The translations under genes were made by a program, and so were the position numbers. The notes beneath the pieces are model-generated. The model saw only the letters and a program-made list of their open reading frames with translations, was not told the origin of the DNA and made no database searches. Below are positions 8,507 to 18,000 of a stretch of DNA of 64,000 bases, piece after piece (the first letter of the stretch is position 1; every line of letters starts with the position of its first letter). Origin of the DNA: Parafrankia irregularis (lineage in GTDB: Bacteria > Actinomycetota > Actinomycetes > Frankiales > Frankiaceae); NCBI RefSeq assembly GCF_001536285.1, contig NZ_FAOZ01000027.1, positions 1 through 64,000 on the forward strand, read 5' to 3'.

Positions 8507-9682
8507 ATGGCACCGAAGGACATCGGAGCGCTGCGCGGCGCGGACGAGACTCTCACCCACCAGATCGTCGACACGTTCGCCACGGTGTCCGAGTCCGACC
8601 TGGCCTGGACCGAGAAGATCTGGGGTTCGCTCGCCAGCGTCGACGGTTCGCTGCAGGTCGACTTCGGCCTGGGGAAGTACCAGAACCGTGGCATCATCGA
8701 CGGTTTCGCCGGCGTCTCCCGGGGCCGCGAACAATGGACCGTCCGGGGTAGCCGCGAGCTGCGCACCGCGCCCGAGCTGATGGGTATCGGCCCGATCGAG
8801 TACGAGATCATCGATCCGCTGACCAAGGTGCGGTTCCGGCTGGCGGAGAACGACATCCAGCCGATCTCCTTCGACCTGGTCCTGTCCGGGGTGACGCAGC
8901 CGTTCTTCGAGGATCGCAACCTCGTCCGCAACCGGCACACCGGCCGCGTCGACGTGAACATCGTCCGCTATCACCAGGGTGGCTGGGCTTCCGGCACGGT
9001 CACCGTCAACGGTGAGACGTACGAGGTGCGCCCGGAGACGTGGTTCGGCTACCGGGATCATTCCTGGGGTGTGCGGCAGGCCGTCGGCGCCGCCCCCACC
9101 GATCTCGCGCCACGCCGCTCAGCCACGCCGAAGCCGGGCGCCGCCCCGGTGAAGGGGCTCATGAAATGGGCGCCGGTGTTCCTTCGCCGCGCCGACGGAA
9201 CGTACTACGAGACGGCCATCTTCATCGCCGGCGGAGCCTGGGGCTACACGTCGGCCTACGTGAACGAGGCGGGCGGGCGGCAGAACGCGGTGCGCCACGC
9301 CGAGCCGCACATGGCCTACGACCCGCGCACCCGTTTCGTGAAGGGTGGCGAGCTGCACCTGACCATGGAGTCCGGTGAGCAGCGGGTCATCGAGGTCGAG
9401 GCGCTGGGGGAGTCCGGCTTCTTCCTCAAGACCGGGCTCTACGGCGAGTGGAAGGGCCAGATCCACGGAAGCTGGAAGGGAAAGCTGCACCTGGACGGCG
9501 AGTACATCGCGGACTGCTGGTCGGACGAGTCGCTGCGCGAGCTCGGCCAGTTCCGCGACACGCCTGTCCGGGTCCGGGAGGGAGACGCGGTGGGTTACGG
9601 AATCATGGAAAGCATCATCGGCGGTGAATGGCCGGAGCTCGGCCTCACCGCCGACTCGGACCACCAGGTGTCGTACTCATGA
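8507..9682 (+). CDS. DUF7064-like protein partnered with a P450
   Basis: This protein of about 391 aa has no obvious catalytic motif that I recognise. Its all-beta, AttH/lipocalin-like character (WFGYRDHSWGVRQ, LDGEYIADCW, repeated strand patterns) resembles DUF7064-type proteins that occur beside P450 and acyl-CoA genes in actinobacteria. I chose the ATG at 8507 because GAGGGG lies 9 bp upstream; an ATG at 8498 is also in frame. The stop overlaps the P450 ATG by 4 bp, so the two proteins are made together. It may bind or modify the P450 substrate, which is inference. Confidence 0.65.
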   Translation: MAPKDIGALRGADETLTHQIVDTFATVSESDLAWTEKIWGSLASVDGSLQVDFGLGKYQNRGIIDGFAGVSRGREQWTVRGSRELRTAPELMGIGPIEYEIIDPLTKVRFRLAENDIQPISFDLVLSGVTQPFFEDRNLVRNRHTGRVDVNIVRYHQGGWASGTVTVNGETYEVRPETWFGYRDHSWGVRQAVGAAPTDLAPRRSATPKPGAAPVKGLMKWAPVFLRRADGTYYETAIFIAGGAWGYTSAYVNEAGGRQNAVRHAEPHMAYDPRTRFVKGGELHLTMESGEQRVIEVEALGESGFFLKTGLYGEWKGQIHGSWKGKLHLDGEYIADCWSDESLRELGQFRDTPVRVREGDAVGYGIMESIIGGEWPELGLTADSDHQVSYS

Positions 9683-10896
9683 CGACGGCGGCCGTGACCG
9701 AGACCGAGGGCGACTTTGTGCGGCGGATCAACGTTCTGGACCCGGAGTTCTACGTTGATCCGTGGGATGCCTACCGGTGGTTAAGGGAGCAGGCGCCGGT
9801 CTTCTGGGATCCGGTGCAGCGGCTGTGGGTGATCTCCCGCTTCGAGGATGTCGTCACCGTCGAGAAGGACGGGGTGCGTTACTCCTCCTACGAAGGCTCC
9901 CGCCCCCACATCGACCTGCGCGAAGAACTGTCCATGATCAATATGGACGACCCTGGCCACCAGGCGCAGCGCAATCTCGTCGCCAGCCAGTTCACCCCGC
10001 GCGCGGTGCGCCGGCACGAGCAGCACGTCCGCGACGTCGTCACGGAGATCCTCGACGCGGTGACCCCGCTCGGGGAGTGCGAGGCGATCGAGGCGATCGC
10101 CTCACGCCTGCCCGCCATCATGATCAGTGATCTCCTCGGCTACCCGAGGGACCAGTGGGAGCGGGTCCGGCACTGGTCCGAGCAGATCATGCTGCTCTCC
10201 GGCCAGACATCACCGGACGGGCCACCGCACGTCACACATCCGGAGATCCCCGCGCTCATCAAGGACTTCTACGAGGGCACTCTCGAGGTCGTCAAGGCCC
10301 GGCGCGCCGAGCCACGCGACGATCTCATCTCGGTGTGGGCGAACCGTCCCGACTGGAACACCAAGAAGGTTCTCGACGAGATCCTCCTGGTGCTCGACGG
10401 CGGGGCGGAGACGACCCGCACCGTCATCGGCACGATGATCCGCGACCTCGCCCTGCAGCCGGACCAGCGGGCCCTGCTGCTCGAGCGGCCCGAACTGCTG
10501 ACGTCCAAGGCCGTCGAGGAGTTCATCCGGTGGGTGTCGCCGGTGCTCAACATGCGGCGCACCGCGACCGAGGACCACGAGCTACACGGCCAGCACATCC
10601 GCCGCGGCGACCAGCTCCTGCTGCTCTACCCGGCGGCGAACCGCGACCCGCGGGTGTTCGCCGACCCGGAGACCCTGGACGTCGCCCGGACCGCTCCCCG
10701 GCATGTGGCGTTCGGATTCGGCACCCATGTCTGCCTGGGCGCGCATCTGGCCCGCCTCGAGCTGCGGGTGATGTTCGAGGAACTGCTGCGCCGGATGCCG
10801 GACTGGGAGCTCGTCGACCCGACCGAGCCGAAAGTTCTCCCCGCCACCTTCACCCGGGCGTACGACCAGATCCGCATCCGGTTCACCCCGAGCTGA
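9679..10896 (+). CDS. Cytochrome P450
   Basis: This 405-aa bacterial class I P450 has the I-helix oxygen-activation segment DGGAETTRTV, the ExxR motif in EEFIRW, and the heme loop FGFGTHVCLGAHLARLE with the axial cysteine near residue 352. It should hydroxylate a hydrophobic substrate using ferredoxin and a reductase, neither of which is adjacent. The ATG at 9679 overlaps the stop of the upstream gene (ATGA). It is followed closely by a phosphotransferase gene. The substrate is unknown; the neighbourhood suggests a lipid, terpenoid or steroid-like acid. Confidence 0.95.
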   Translation: MTTAAVTETEGDFVRRINVLDPEFYVDPWDAYRWLREQAPVFWDPVQRLWVISRFEDVVTVEKDGVRYSSYEGSRPHIDLREELSMINMDDPGHQAQRNLVASQFTPRAVRRHEQHVRDVVTEILDAVTPLGECEAIEAIASRLPAIMISDLLGYPRDQWERVRHWSEQIMLLSGQTSPDGPPHVTHPEIPALIKDFYEGTLEVVKARRAEPRDDLISVWANRPDWNTKKVLDEILLVLDGGAETTRTVIGTMIRDLALQPDQRALLLERPELLTSKAVEEFIRWVSPVLNMRRTATEDHELHGQHIRRGDQLLLLYPAANRDPRVFADPETLDVARTAPRHVAFGFGTHVCLGAHLARLELRVMFEELLRRMPDWELVDPTEPKVLPATFTRAYDQIRIRFTPS

Positions 10897-10930
10897 CCAG
10901 CCGGCGGGGACGACAAGAAACAGGTGCACC

Positions 10931-12034
10931 ATGCGGGACGACTACGGTCTCGAACGTTTAGCCGCGTGGCTGCGGGACCAGATGCCGGCAGCCACCGACG
11001 TCCGGATCGAGAACGCCGACCGGGTCACGTTCGGCTATTCGGCGGAGATCAGCGTGCTCACCCTCGCGTGGCACGCCGGCGGCGCCGACCACCGCCGGGA
11101 GGTCGTCCTCCGGCTCAGCCCGCGAAGCCCCGGGCTGCTCGAGCCGTACGACATGGAACGGCAGTTCACCATTCTGCGCGGGCTGGAGAACAGCGCTGTC
11201 CGCAGCCCGGCGGTGCTGTGGCTGGAGCCGTCCGGCTCCGTGCTGGGGCGCCCGTTCTACGTGATGGAGCGGGTGCCCGGCGAGGTATACGAGGACCGAA
11301 TACCCGCCGAGCTCGACGCGAGCCCCGACACCATCCGCCGCATGTCGGAGGGGATCGTCGAGCAGATCGCCGCGATCCACCGGGTCGACCTGCGGGAAAG
11401 CGGCCTGGTCGCGCTCGGAGACGGCCGGACCTACCTGGACGACGAGCTCGGGCGCTGGGCATCCGAGCTGCACCGGGTGCGCAAGGACCGGCTGCCGGCC
11501 CTGGAACGGCTGCTCGACGTGCTGCGAGAGCAGCAGCCCGCGCCCTCGGAGACGGTCACCCTCGTGCACGGCGACGTGAAACCGGGGAACTTCGCCTTCG
11601 TCGACGGCGAGGTGACCGGCGTGTTCGACTGGGAACTCACCGCCCTCGGCGACCCGCTGGCGGACCTCGGCTACCTCGAACTGTTCTGGGCGACGCCGGT
11701 CTTCATCACCGGCCGGCCCGGGGCGCTCACCTTCGACGAGGCCCTCGCCTACTACGAGAAACTGACCGGCCTCCCGGTCCGGCACCGGGAGTGGTACAAG
11801 GCGTTCCAGACCTTCAAGACCTGCGTGATCCTGCTCGTCGGCGCGATGCTGTTCGACAGCGGAGCCAGCGACGAGCTGCGTTTCGCGCAGATGGGCCTAG
11901 CCATTCCGCATTTCACCCGGGCCGCGCTACACGACCTGGGCGTCGACGAGGACCTCGAGACCGGCCCGGTACTGGCCGGCCGCGAACGCTATCGCGAGGT
12001 CCGCGACCGCCTCGCCGCGGGTTCGTCCGCCTGA
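10931..12034 (+). CDS. Phosphotransferase family protein (APH / ACAD10-N-like)
   Basis: This 367-aa protein has the protein-kinase-like aminoglycoside phosphotransferase fold. The catalytic loop LVHGDVKPGNFAF and the metal-binding VFDWELTALGDPLADLGYLE are intact. Homologues next to acyl-CoA dehydrogenases are thought to phosphorylate hydroxylated acyl-CoAs rather than antibiotics, which fits its position directly after a P450 that would introduce a hydroxyl. It starts 34 bp after the P450 stop with an AGGTG ribosome site. A mutated copy of its last 30 or so codons lies at 35999-36100. Confidence 0.88.
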   Translation: MRDDYGLERLAAWLRDQMPAATDVRIENADRVTFGYSAEISVLTLAWHAGGADHRREVVLRLSPRSPGLLEPYDMERQFTILRGLENSAVRSPAVLWLEPSGSVLGRPFYVMERVPGEVYEDRIPAELDASPDTIRRMSEGIVEQIAAIHRVDLRESGLVALGDGRTYLDDELGRWASELHRVRKDRLPALERLLDVLREQQPAPSETVTLVHGDVKPGNFAFVDGEVTGVFDWELTALGDPLADLGYLELFWATPVFITGRPGALTFDEALAYYEKLTGLPVRHREWYKAFQTFKTCVILLVGAMLFDSGASDELRFAQMGLAIPHFTRAALHDLGVDEDLETGPVLAGRERYREVRDRLAAGSSA

Positions 12035-12276
12035 GTTTCGGATGGGGCTGCGGATGGTCTGCGGTGCGATCAACCCCGCAGTGGTTTCTGTGATGGCCGC
12101 CGTCCGCGCCGGATATCGCCCCATACGAACTACCTGACCGAGGTGGAGACAGACTTTCCTCCGGACGCGCCGGTAGGGAAGATTCCCGGGGTCGCAGCTC
12201 GCGCGACACACTGGCCGATTCTCGCACGCAAGTACGTGATGTGATCGCGAGTCGTTGGATCTGGCATGATCCGCGC

Positions 12277-13884
12277 ATGGGGGACGGAACTGCCAGACCT
12301 TCGCTTACGGCCGCGCTGCGTGAGCCGGTCAAGCTGCTGATCTCCTATGCGGAGGAAGATCGGGATTGGGCTGCTTGGATTGACCACCAGATGGAGGACC
12401 TTCCCTGTGAGGTCCTCAACAGAAGTGGTGACTTCCTTCCGGGAGTGAACCGCCGGAGGGCGTCGCTGCGTGGATTGGTCGAGGCCGATGTGGTCTTGGT
12501 CGTGCTGTCCTCGGCCTACCTCGATTCCGGCTGGGCGGCGGATGTCGCACGGTTGAAGCGGCAGCGGGTCGGCGCACCGCGACTACGCGGTGTCGTGGTT
12601 CTGGTGCGGGTGGAAGACGGTGTTGTGCCTCCCGGGCCGCTTGGCCGATCGCGGACCCCGATGGTCGACTTGTTGAGCCGGAGCGACAGTTCGGCGGGCG
12701 CCGCCCTCGTATCGGTGGTCAGTGCTGCGATCGATGCGTCGCCTGTTACCCGAAGCGGGTCGCGGCAAGGCCCGTGGTGGCGTACTCCGCGAGGCAGAGG
12801 GAAAGGTCTGGTAGCAGCGGCGGTGATGGCGGGCGTTGCCGTCATCGTAACGATCATCATGCCACGGCTCACGGCCGGCGGTTCCCAGAAGTCGGGCTGT
12901 GGTGTGCGGCTCACCGAGGTCGGCGTGATCGATACTGGTGGTGCCCGGGTTTACGACGCCGTGACGGCACCGGACGGTCGGTTGCTCGCCCTCCGCCGGA
13001 ACGATGGTGTTGTTTCACTGTGGAATGTCGCCGAACCCGCTCGGGCGGTCGAGGTGGGCGAACTCTATGTCGCCGGCGCCGGTGTGGTGGGTGGCATGGC
13101 CTTCGGTCGGGACGGTCGAACTCTGGCGGCGGTCACCGGTGATGTTGCGACCGTGGCGTGGTGGGATATTTCAGACCCGGCGGCTCCAGTTGTTTCGTCG
13201 ACGATGGCCGGCCGGATAACCATCGTCTATACGATGGCGTTGTCCGCTGACGGTCGGATTCTCGCGATCGGCGGTCTGGCGGGGGCTGTGAAAGCCGTGG
13301 AGTTCTGGGACGTCACTGATCCGTCGAGGCCGTTCCGGGCCGGTGCGCTGGAGGACGCCGTGCAGGACGGCACCGTGGACTCGGTGGCTTTTTCTCCCGT
13401 CGGCCGGGTCCTGGCAGTGGCTGGTAGGTTAGGTGACTCCGCCGGGCTCTGGGACGTCACCGACCCTGCTCGGCCGGTGCGTCGGTCGACCCTCGTCGGT
13501 CGTCCGGCCAATCTCGGTGACATGGTGGCGGTGGCGTTCTCCTCGGACGGACGGACACTCGCGACAGCGGGTCGGTTCGGCGACGAGGTGACCTTGTGGG
13601 ATGTGACCGATCCGGCACGACCACGCAGGCACGGGTCAGTCGTCGGATCCACAGCAGACATCGCCTCGCTGGCGTTCTCCTTCGATGGGAGGTTGCTCGC
13701 CTCGGCGAGCAACGGCAGCGACGAGATCGTGTTGATGACCATCGAGAAGGGCGTGGCGAGCCGGGCGAGCAGCATCGACACGGGCGAACAGGAAGCCGAC
13801 TTCGCCGCGTTCGCTGCGGCTGGTTGCCTGCTGGTGACGGCCAACGCCGATCCTGTTGTGCGGCTGTGGACTGCAAGTCGGTGA
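12277..13884 (+). CDS. TIR domain / transmembrane / WD40 protein 1
   Basis: The protein is 535 aa from the ATG at 12277; a GTG at 12241 would add 12 residues. The N-terminal TIR-like domain (about residues 15-135) begins VKLLISYAEEDRDWAAW. A single transmembrane helix follows (GLVAAAVMAGVAVIVTIIM), then about 320 residues forming seven WD40-like blades with repeated FSPxGRxLA and LWDVTDP units. The usual catalytic glutamate of NADase TIR domains is not seen: the region after SSAYLDSGW reads AADVARL. This may be a non-catalytic TIR. A second TIR-WD40 gene begins 6 bp downstream, so the two are surely co-expressed. A signalling or defence role is inference. Confidence 0.82.
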   Translation: MGDGTARPSLTAALREPVKLLISYAEEDRDWAAWIDHQMEDLPCEVLNRSGDFLPGVNRRRASLRGLVEADVVLVVLSSAYLDSGWAADVARLKRQRVGAPRLRGVVVLVRVEDGVVPPGPLGRSRTPMVDLLSRSDSSAGAALVSVVSAAIDASPVTRSGSRQGPWWRTPRGRGKGLVAAAVMAGVAVIVTIIMPRLTAGGSQKSGCGVRLTEVGVIDTGGARVYDAVTAPDGRLLALRRNDGVVSLWNVAEPARAVEVGELYVAGAGVVGGMAFGRDGRTLAAVTGDVATVAWWDISDPAAPVVSSTMAGRITIVYTMALSADGRILAIGGLAGAVKAVEFWDVTDPSRPFRAGALEDAVQDGTVDSVAFSPVGRVLAVAGRLGDSAGLWDVTDPARPVRRSTLVGRPANLGDMVAVAFSSDGRTLATAGRFGDEVTLWDVTDPARPRRHGSVVGSTADIASLAFSFDGRLLASASNGSDEIVLMTIEKGVASRASSIDTGEQEADFAAFAAAGCLLVTANADPVVRLWTASR

Positions 13885-13890
13885 CGTCGG

Positions 13891-15543
13891 GTGGGCCGCG
13901 ATACAGGAACCGGGCCAGAGATGGCGTCCGAGCCGCTGTTGGCTCATCGGGTTTTCTTCATCTCCTACACCAGAGCTGACCAGGCCTGGGCCGAATGGGT
14001 GGCCTGGGAGGTCGAGTCGATGGGCGGTAAGTCCATCATCCAGGTGTGGGATTTTGTTCCAGGCACGGTCTGGACGCAGCGGATGATCGACGGCGTGGCC
14101 AGTTCAGACCACGTGCTGGCACTGCTTTCTGCCCGCTATCTCACGTCGGTGTACGGCCAGGCCGAATGGGAGGACGCTCACCGGAAGGATCCGAGGGGGT
14201 TCGATCGCAAACTGATACCGATCCGGCTTGAGGACTGCGAGCGTCCGGGACCGCTGGGTGGGATCGTTTCCTTCGACCTGTTCGGTTGTGAAGCACACGA
14301 AGCCCGGCTGCGGCTGCGGGACAATCTCACGTCGCTGGTTTCCGGACGGTTGAAGCCGCTTGCACCACCACCCTTCCCCGGCCCGCGCCCCGCCCGAGGT
14401 GATGGGGCGCGCTACCCCGGAGATGGATTCACCGTCCCAGCCGCCGGTCTGTCGCGACGGAGAATTCTTTACACCGCCACCGCAGGTACTGCTGCGGCCA
14501 TGGCCGGCGGCGCGACGGCCGGGATCGTCCTGGCCGGGGTGTTCGGCGGCGACGGCGGAGCCTACGAATCGACGCCGCCGTCGAGCATGCTCGCCGGTCA
14601 CACGGCCGGCGTCACGGGGATTTCCTTCTCGCCGGACGGGCGTACGCTGGCGACCGGTAGCCAGGACGGTTCGGTGATCCTCTGGGACGTGGTCGACGCC
14701 GCAGCACAGGCGGCGCCTGCCGCGGTCGTCGCCACGACGTTGGACGGACACTCCGACGGCGTGAACGGGGTCGCCTTCTCCGCCGCGGGTGGGCTGCTCG
14801 CCTCGGCGGCTGGCGACGCCACCGTCGTGCTGTGGGACACCTCGGACCCGGTCCGCTCAACGGCCTTGGTCACGCTGATAGGGCACGAGGACGTCGTGTA
14901 TACCGCAGTGTTCTCTGCGGATGGGCGCTTGTTGGCGACCGGTAGCTACGACGAGAAGGTGGCATTGTGGGATGTCACCGGGGCACTTGCATCTGCGGCC
15001 GGTGGCCAGGCGGTATCGGTGCGTCCGCTGGCCGTGCTGACCGAGCACACTTCGCCTGTGCCGGCCGTGTCCTTCACCTCGGTCGGGCGCACGCTCGCCA
15101 CCGGCAGTTGGGACGGGAGCGTAATGCTCTGGGATGTTCGCGACCCGACGAGTCCGCAACGCCTGGCGAACCTGCGCCAAGGAGGCGGCTACGTGCACGC
15201 CATCGGGTTCTCGGGCGATGGACGACTGCTGGCAACGGGGATCGACGACCGAAACGCGACGGTCTGGGACGTCTCGAACCTCGCGAAGCCGACGTTCGTC
15301 GACCTCGCAGACCACACCAGCTCGGTCAACGCCGTGGTTTTCGCGCCAGACGGGCTGACGTTGGCGACCGGTAGCGGGGACGCAACGGTCATTCTCTGGG
15401 ACGTCACTGCTCCGGACCGGCCCAGCAGAAAGATCATCCTGCCCACCCGATCCGGCGGGGTGGCCGCTTTGGCTATGGCGCCGGACGGGCGGACGCTCGC
15501 CGCTGGTACGAACGGCGGCGCGATGCTGTGGCGGCTACGTTGA
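13891..15543 (+). CDS. TIR domain / transmembrane / seven-blade WD40 protein 2
   Basis: This 550-aa protein has the same layout as its upstream neighbour. The TIR domain is at about residues 20-150 (VFFISYTRADQAWAEWV), followed by a Pro-rich linker and SRRRIL before a hydrophobic helix (about 195-220). Seven clear WD40 repeats then run to the end, each with a GH/WD spacing such as SFSPDGRTLATGSQDGSVILW. Here the segment SARYLTSVYGQAEWEDA keeps a glutamate where TIR NADases have the catalytic residue. The protein could therefore be an active NAD+-cleaving partner with an extracytoplasmic or cytoplasmic propeller sensor; membrane topology is uncertain. The start may be GTG 13891 or ATG 13921. 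Confidence 0.85.
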   Translation: MGRDTGTGPEMASEPLLAHRVFFISYTRADQAWAEWVAWEVESMGGKSIIQVWDFVPGTVWTQRMIDGVASSDHVLALLSARYLTSVYGQAEWEDAHRKDPRGFDRKLIPIRLEDCERPGPLGGIVSFDLFGCEAHEARLRLRDNLTSLVSGRLKPLAPPPFPGPRPARGDGARYPGDGFTVPAAGLSRRRILYTATAGTAAAMAGGATAGIVLAGVFGGDGGAYESTPPSSMLAGHTAGVTGISFSPDGRTLATGSQDGSVILWDVVDAAAQAAPAAVVATTLDGHSDGVNGVAFSAAGGLLASAAGDATVVLWDTSDPVRSTALVTLIGHEDVVYTAVFSADGRLLATGSYDEKVALWDVTGALASAAGGQAVSVRPLAVLTEHTSPVPAVSFTSVGRTLATGSWDGSVMLWDVRDPTSPQRLANLRQGGGYVHAIGFSGDGRLLATGIDDRNATVWDVSNLAKPTFVDLADHTSSVNAVVFAPDGLTLATGSGDATVILWDVTAPDRPSRKIILPTRSGGVAALAMAPDGRTLAAGTNGGAMLWRLR

Positions 15544-15718
15544 CCACTTTCGCGGGCTGACCGCCCCGGTCCGCACCGATCCCGCGGTCCGCGTTGGGCC
15601 AGTTGCGTGTGGTGGGATGTGTGGACAAAAAGATGCGCTGCGCTGTCGAATACGTGATCCAACAGAGCCAAGGCGTAGGCGTGGCGTCTCGCGACCACCA
15701 CTACACTTGCGGTGAGAT

Positions 15719-15733
15719 CTACTATGGATGTAG
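15719..15733. promoter_or_regulatory. Candidate TetR auto-operator
   Basis: CTAC-TATGGAT-GTAG forms a short dyad 10 bp before the tetR GTG start. An outer inverted pair, CACTAC at 15699-15704 and GTAGTG at 15730-15735, extends it. This position is typical for self-repression by TetR-family proteins. Confidence 0.4.
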
Positions 15734-15742
15734 TGTGCCGTC

Positions 15743-16333
15743 GTGGCCAGTCGGCGGGATGACCTTCTTGACGCGGCGATCGGCCTGCTCGGGGAGCAGG
15801 GCGTTCGGGCGTTGACGCATCGCGCGGTGGATGCCGCCGCAGGCCTGCCCGCGGGGTCGACGTCCAACTACTTCCGGACGAAGGAGGCGCTGTTCGACGC
15901 GATCGTGGAGCGGGTACCGGCACGGGAGCGGGCGAACTTCGAGGAGCTGGCCGCGCACCTGGCGCCGCGGACGACGACGGACCTGGCGAAGGCCCTGGCC
16001 GCCTTCGCCCGTGACAGCGCGGGTCGTGAGCGGGCGCTGACCTTGTCCCGGTACGCGATCCTCGTCGAGGCTTCCCGTCGGCCTGAGCTGCGGGAGCGGC
16101 TGGCGGATTCAGGCGCCCGGGTGAACGCCTGGTTCACCACCTGGCTGCGCCTGGTGGGGTCGACGGACCCCGACCACCACCTCCATGTCGTCGGCAACTA
16201 CCTGACCGGTCTCGTTCTCCACCAGTTGGCGATCCCCGACCCGGACTTCGACCCGACGGCGCACCTCGACGCGCTGCTGAGATCACTGATCCAGACCCAG
16301 CATGAGCAGGGCTCACAGGCCAGCGGCTCCTGA
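15743..16333 (+). CDS. TetR/AcrR family transcriptional regulator
   Basis: This 196-aa repressor starts with GTG. The N-terminal helix-turn-helix is visible in LLDAAIGLLGEQGVRALTHRAV and GLPAGSTSNYFRTKEALFDAI (residues about 7-52). The C-terminal domain (TetR_C type) should bind a small ligand. It follows the TIR-WD40 pair by 200 bp and precedes a maleylpyruvate-isomerase-fold gene on the same strand, which is its likeliest target along with itself. The ligand is unknown. Confidence 0.9.
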   Translation: MASRRDDLLDAAIGLLGEQGVRALTHRAVDAAAGLPAGSTSNYFRTKEALFDAIVERVPARERANFEELAAHLAPRTTTDLAKALAAFARDSAGRERALTLSRYAILVEASRRPELRERLADSGARVNAWFTTWLRLVGSTDPDHHLHVVGNYLTGLVLHQLAIPDPDFDPTAHLDALLRSLIQTQHEQGSQASGS

Positions 16334-16462
16334 TGAGCTCGGGTGCCAGGCGCCCGGCGCACCATGACCGATCTCGGTGCCGGGAACTTCCCGAACACCT
16401 TGTCTCGCCATGCCTCCGCGGGGTCGCGGCGCGGAGACCCCACCAAGCGTTTGGGAACAGAC

Positions 16463-17122
16463 ATGAACATCGACGACGCCTGGCAGGCCATCGACACCCA
16501 ACGGCTACGGGTCGCTGATCTCCTGGAGGAACTGACCGACGAAGAATGGCGCGCGCCCTCGCTGTGCGGCGGCTGGACGGTGCGGGATGTGGCGGCCCAT
16601 CTGACCCTGCAACAGACAGGGCCGGGCGCGGCGCTTCGCATGGCTGCCCGGTCACCGGGCGGGATGAAGCGGGTAATCCACCGCTCGGCGTGCCTGCGCG
16701 CGGAGATGCCGATCGAGCAGATGATCGCCGAGATTCGCGGAATGGTCGGTTCGCGAAAGCACAACGTGGGCGTCACCTACCGGGAAACCCTCATCGACAT
16801 CCTGGTGCACGGCCTGGACATCGCCATTCCCCTCGACCGGCCCCTCGAGACATCCACCGACGCCGCGGCCGTCGCCGCCGACCGGGTCTGGTCCGTTGCC
16901 TTCCCGTCCTTCGGCTACCCCTTCTTCCCCAGGAAACGACTCAGGGGACTGCGACTCACCGCGTCCGACGCGGACTGGAGCGTCGGGGAGGGTGTGCCCG
17001 TCGACGGTCCCATGGACGCGATCCTGCTGCTGCTCACCGGCCGGACGGCCGCGGTGGAGTGGCTGTCCGGTGAAGGAACGCGGGTCCTGCGGGACGGGCT
17101 CGTGCCCACCCAGGAGCCCTGA
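16463..17122 (+). CDS. Maleylpyruvate isomerase family (mycothiol-dependent / DinB fold) protein
   Basis: This 219-aa protein is a four-helix DinB/MDMPI-type protein. The N-terminal DLLEELTDEEWRAPSLCGGWTVRDVAAHLTLQ is the diagnostic segment, with a conserved His in AAHL. A second His cluster, YRETLIDILVHGLDIAIPL, supplies the other putative metal ligands. Members use mycothiol as cofactor for isomerisation, dehalogenation or thiol-transfer reactions. I chose ATG 16463 rather than the upstream in-frame ATG at 16343 because the protein family begins at this point. Its specific reaction is unknown. Confidence 0.85.
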   Translation: MNIDDAWQAIDTQRLRVADLLEELTDEEWRAPSLCGGWTVRDVAAHLTLQQTGPGAALRMAARSPGGMKRVIHRSACLRAEMPIEQMIAEIRGMVGSRKHNVGVTYRETLIDILVHGLDIAIPLDRPLETSTDAAAVAADRVWSVAFPSFGYPFFPRKRLRGLRLTASDADWSVGEGVPVDGPMDAILLLLTGRTAAVEWLSGEGTRVLRDGLVPTQEP

Positions 17123-17166
17123 TGACACCCCATCGCCGCCGGGACGACTGAGCCACTTGTGGTGAC

Positions 17167-17202
17167 CCGTCTGCATCTGTCACGGGGGGCAGATGCAGAC
17201 GG
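17167..17202. terminator. Bidirectional hairpin terminator
   Basis: Perfect 13-bp arms (CCGTCTGCATCTG at 17167-17179 and its complement at 17190-17202) are separated by a 10-nt loop. The hairpin lies between the convergent maleylpyruvate-isomerase-type gene and the ketoreductase gene. It marks the left edge of the polyketide cluster. Confidence 0.8.
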
Positions 17203-17214
17203 TCGCCCGGCGGC

Positions 17215-18000
17215 TCAGTAGTTGCCGAGGCCGCCGCAGACGTTGAGGGCCTGCGCGGTGACCGCGCCGGCCGCGTCACTGACGAGATAGCGCACCATCG
17301 CGGCGACCTCGTCCGCGGCGACGTACCGCCCGAGCGGAACCCGGGTGGTGATCCGCTCGTGCACCTCCGTCGTCTCCACCCCCCAGATCTCGCTGTAGTG
17401 CTCCCGGACCTGTGCGGCCATCGGTGTCTCGACGAATCCCGGGCAGACCGCGTTGACGGTGATTCCGGTTCTGGCCAGTTCCAGGCCGAGCGCCTTGGAG
17501 AAACCGACCACGCCGTGCTTGGACGCCGAATAGGGCGCTGCGTGCACCACGCCCTGCTTTCCTCCGGTCGACGCGATGTTGATGATCCGCCCATAGGGCT
17601 GCCGCGTCATACCGCCGATGGTCAGCACCCGCTTGGTCACGAGGAAGACGCTCGTGAGGTTCGTGTCGATGACGTCGCGCCAGAGCTCGTCGTCGATCTC
17701 GGCGGTCGCACCGCCCCCGGGCCTGCCGGCGTTGTTCACCAGGATCTCGATCGGGCCGAAACGCTCGACACAGGCGGAGACCAGGCGGTCGACAGCGGCG
17801 GGCGACGTCACGTCGCAGGCATCTCCAGCGACCTCCCAGCCCTCCGCGGCGAGCTTCTCCACGGTGACGGCGACGGCCTCGGCGCGGCGCGAGCAGACGT
17901 AGACGCGGTGGCCCTCGGCGGCGAGAGCGCGGGCAGTTTCCAGTCCGATTCCACTGGTGGCTCCGGTGACAAGGGCGACCCGCCGGGCACTGGCAACCAT
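17215..18000 (-). CDS. Type II polyketide ketoreductase, ActIII-like
   Basis: This 261-aa protein is the same length as the actinorhodin ketoreductase ActIII and very close to it in sequence by eye. It has TGATSGIG (residues 12-19), LVNNAGRPGGGATAE, IASTGGKQGVVHAAPYSASK with the Ser-Tyr-Lys triad, VCPGFVETPMAAQVREHYS, and a C-terminus ending in LNVCGGLGNY. ActIII enzymes reduce one carbonyl (normally C-9) of a poly-beta-ketone tethered to ACP, using NADPH. I chose the ATG at 18000, which gives exactly the ActIII length. The gene is divergent from a radical SAM gene, sharing a promoter region with putative SARP boxes. Confidence 0.95.
   Translation of the reverse strand: MVASARRVALVTGATSGIGLETARALAAEGHRVYVCSRRAEAVAVTVEKLAAEGWEVAGDACDVTSPAAVDRLVSACVERFGPIEILVNNAGRPGGGATAEIDDELWRDVIDTNLTSVFLVTKRVLTIGGMTRQPYGRIINIASTGGKQGVVHAAPYSASKHGVVGFSKALGLELARTGITVNAVCPGFVETPMAAQVREHYSEIWGVETTEVHERITTRVPLGRYVAADEVAAMVRYLVSDAAGAVTAQALNVCGGLGNY

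Noticed and set aside
12277-15543. Thoeris or other named TIR defence system
   Set aside because: No ThsA-type SIR2/SLOG effector or other known partner is adjacent; only the TIR-WD40 pair itself is seen.
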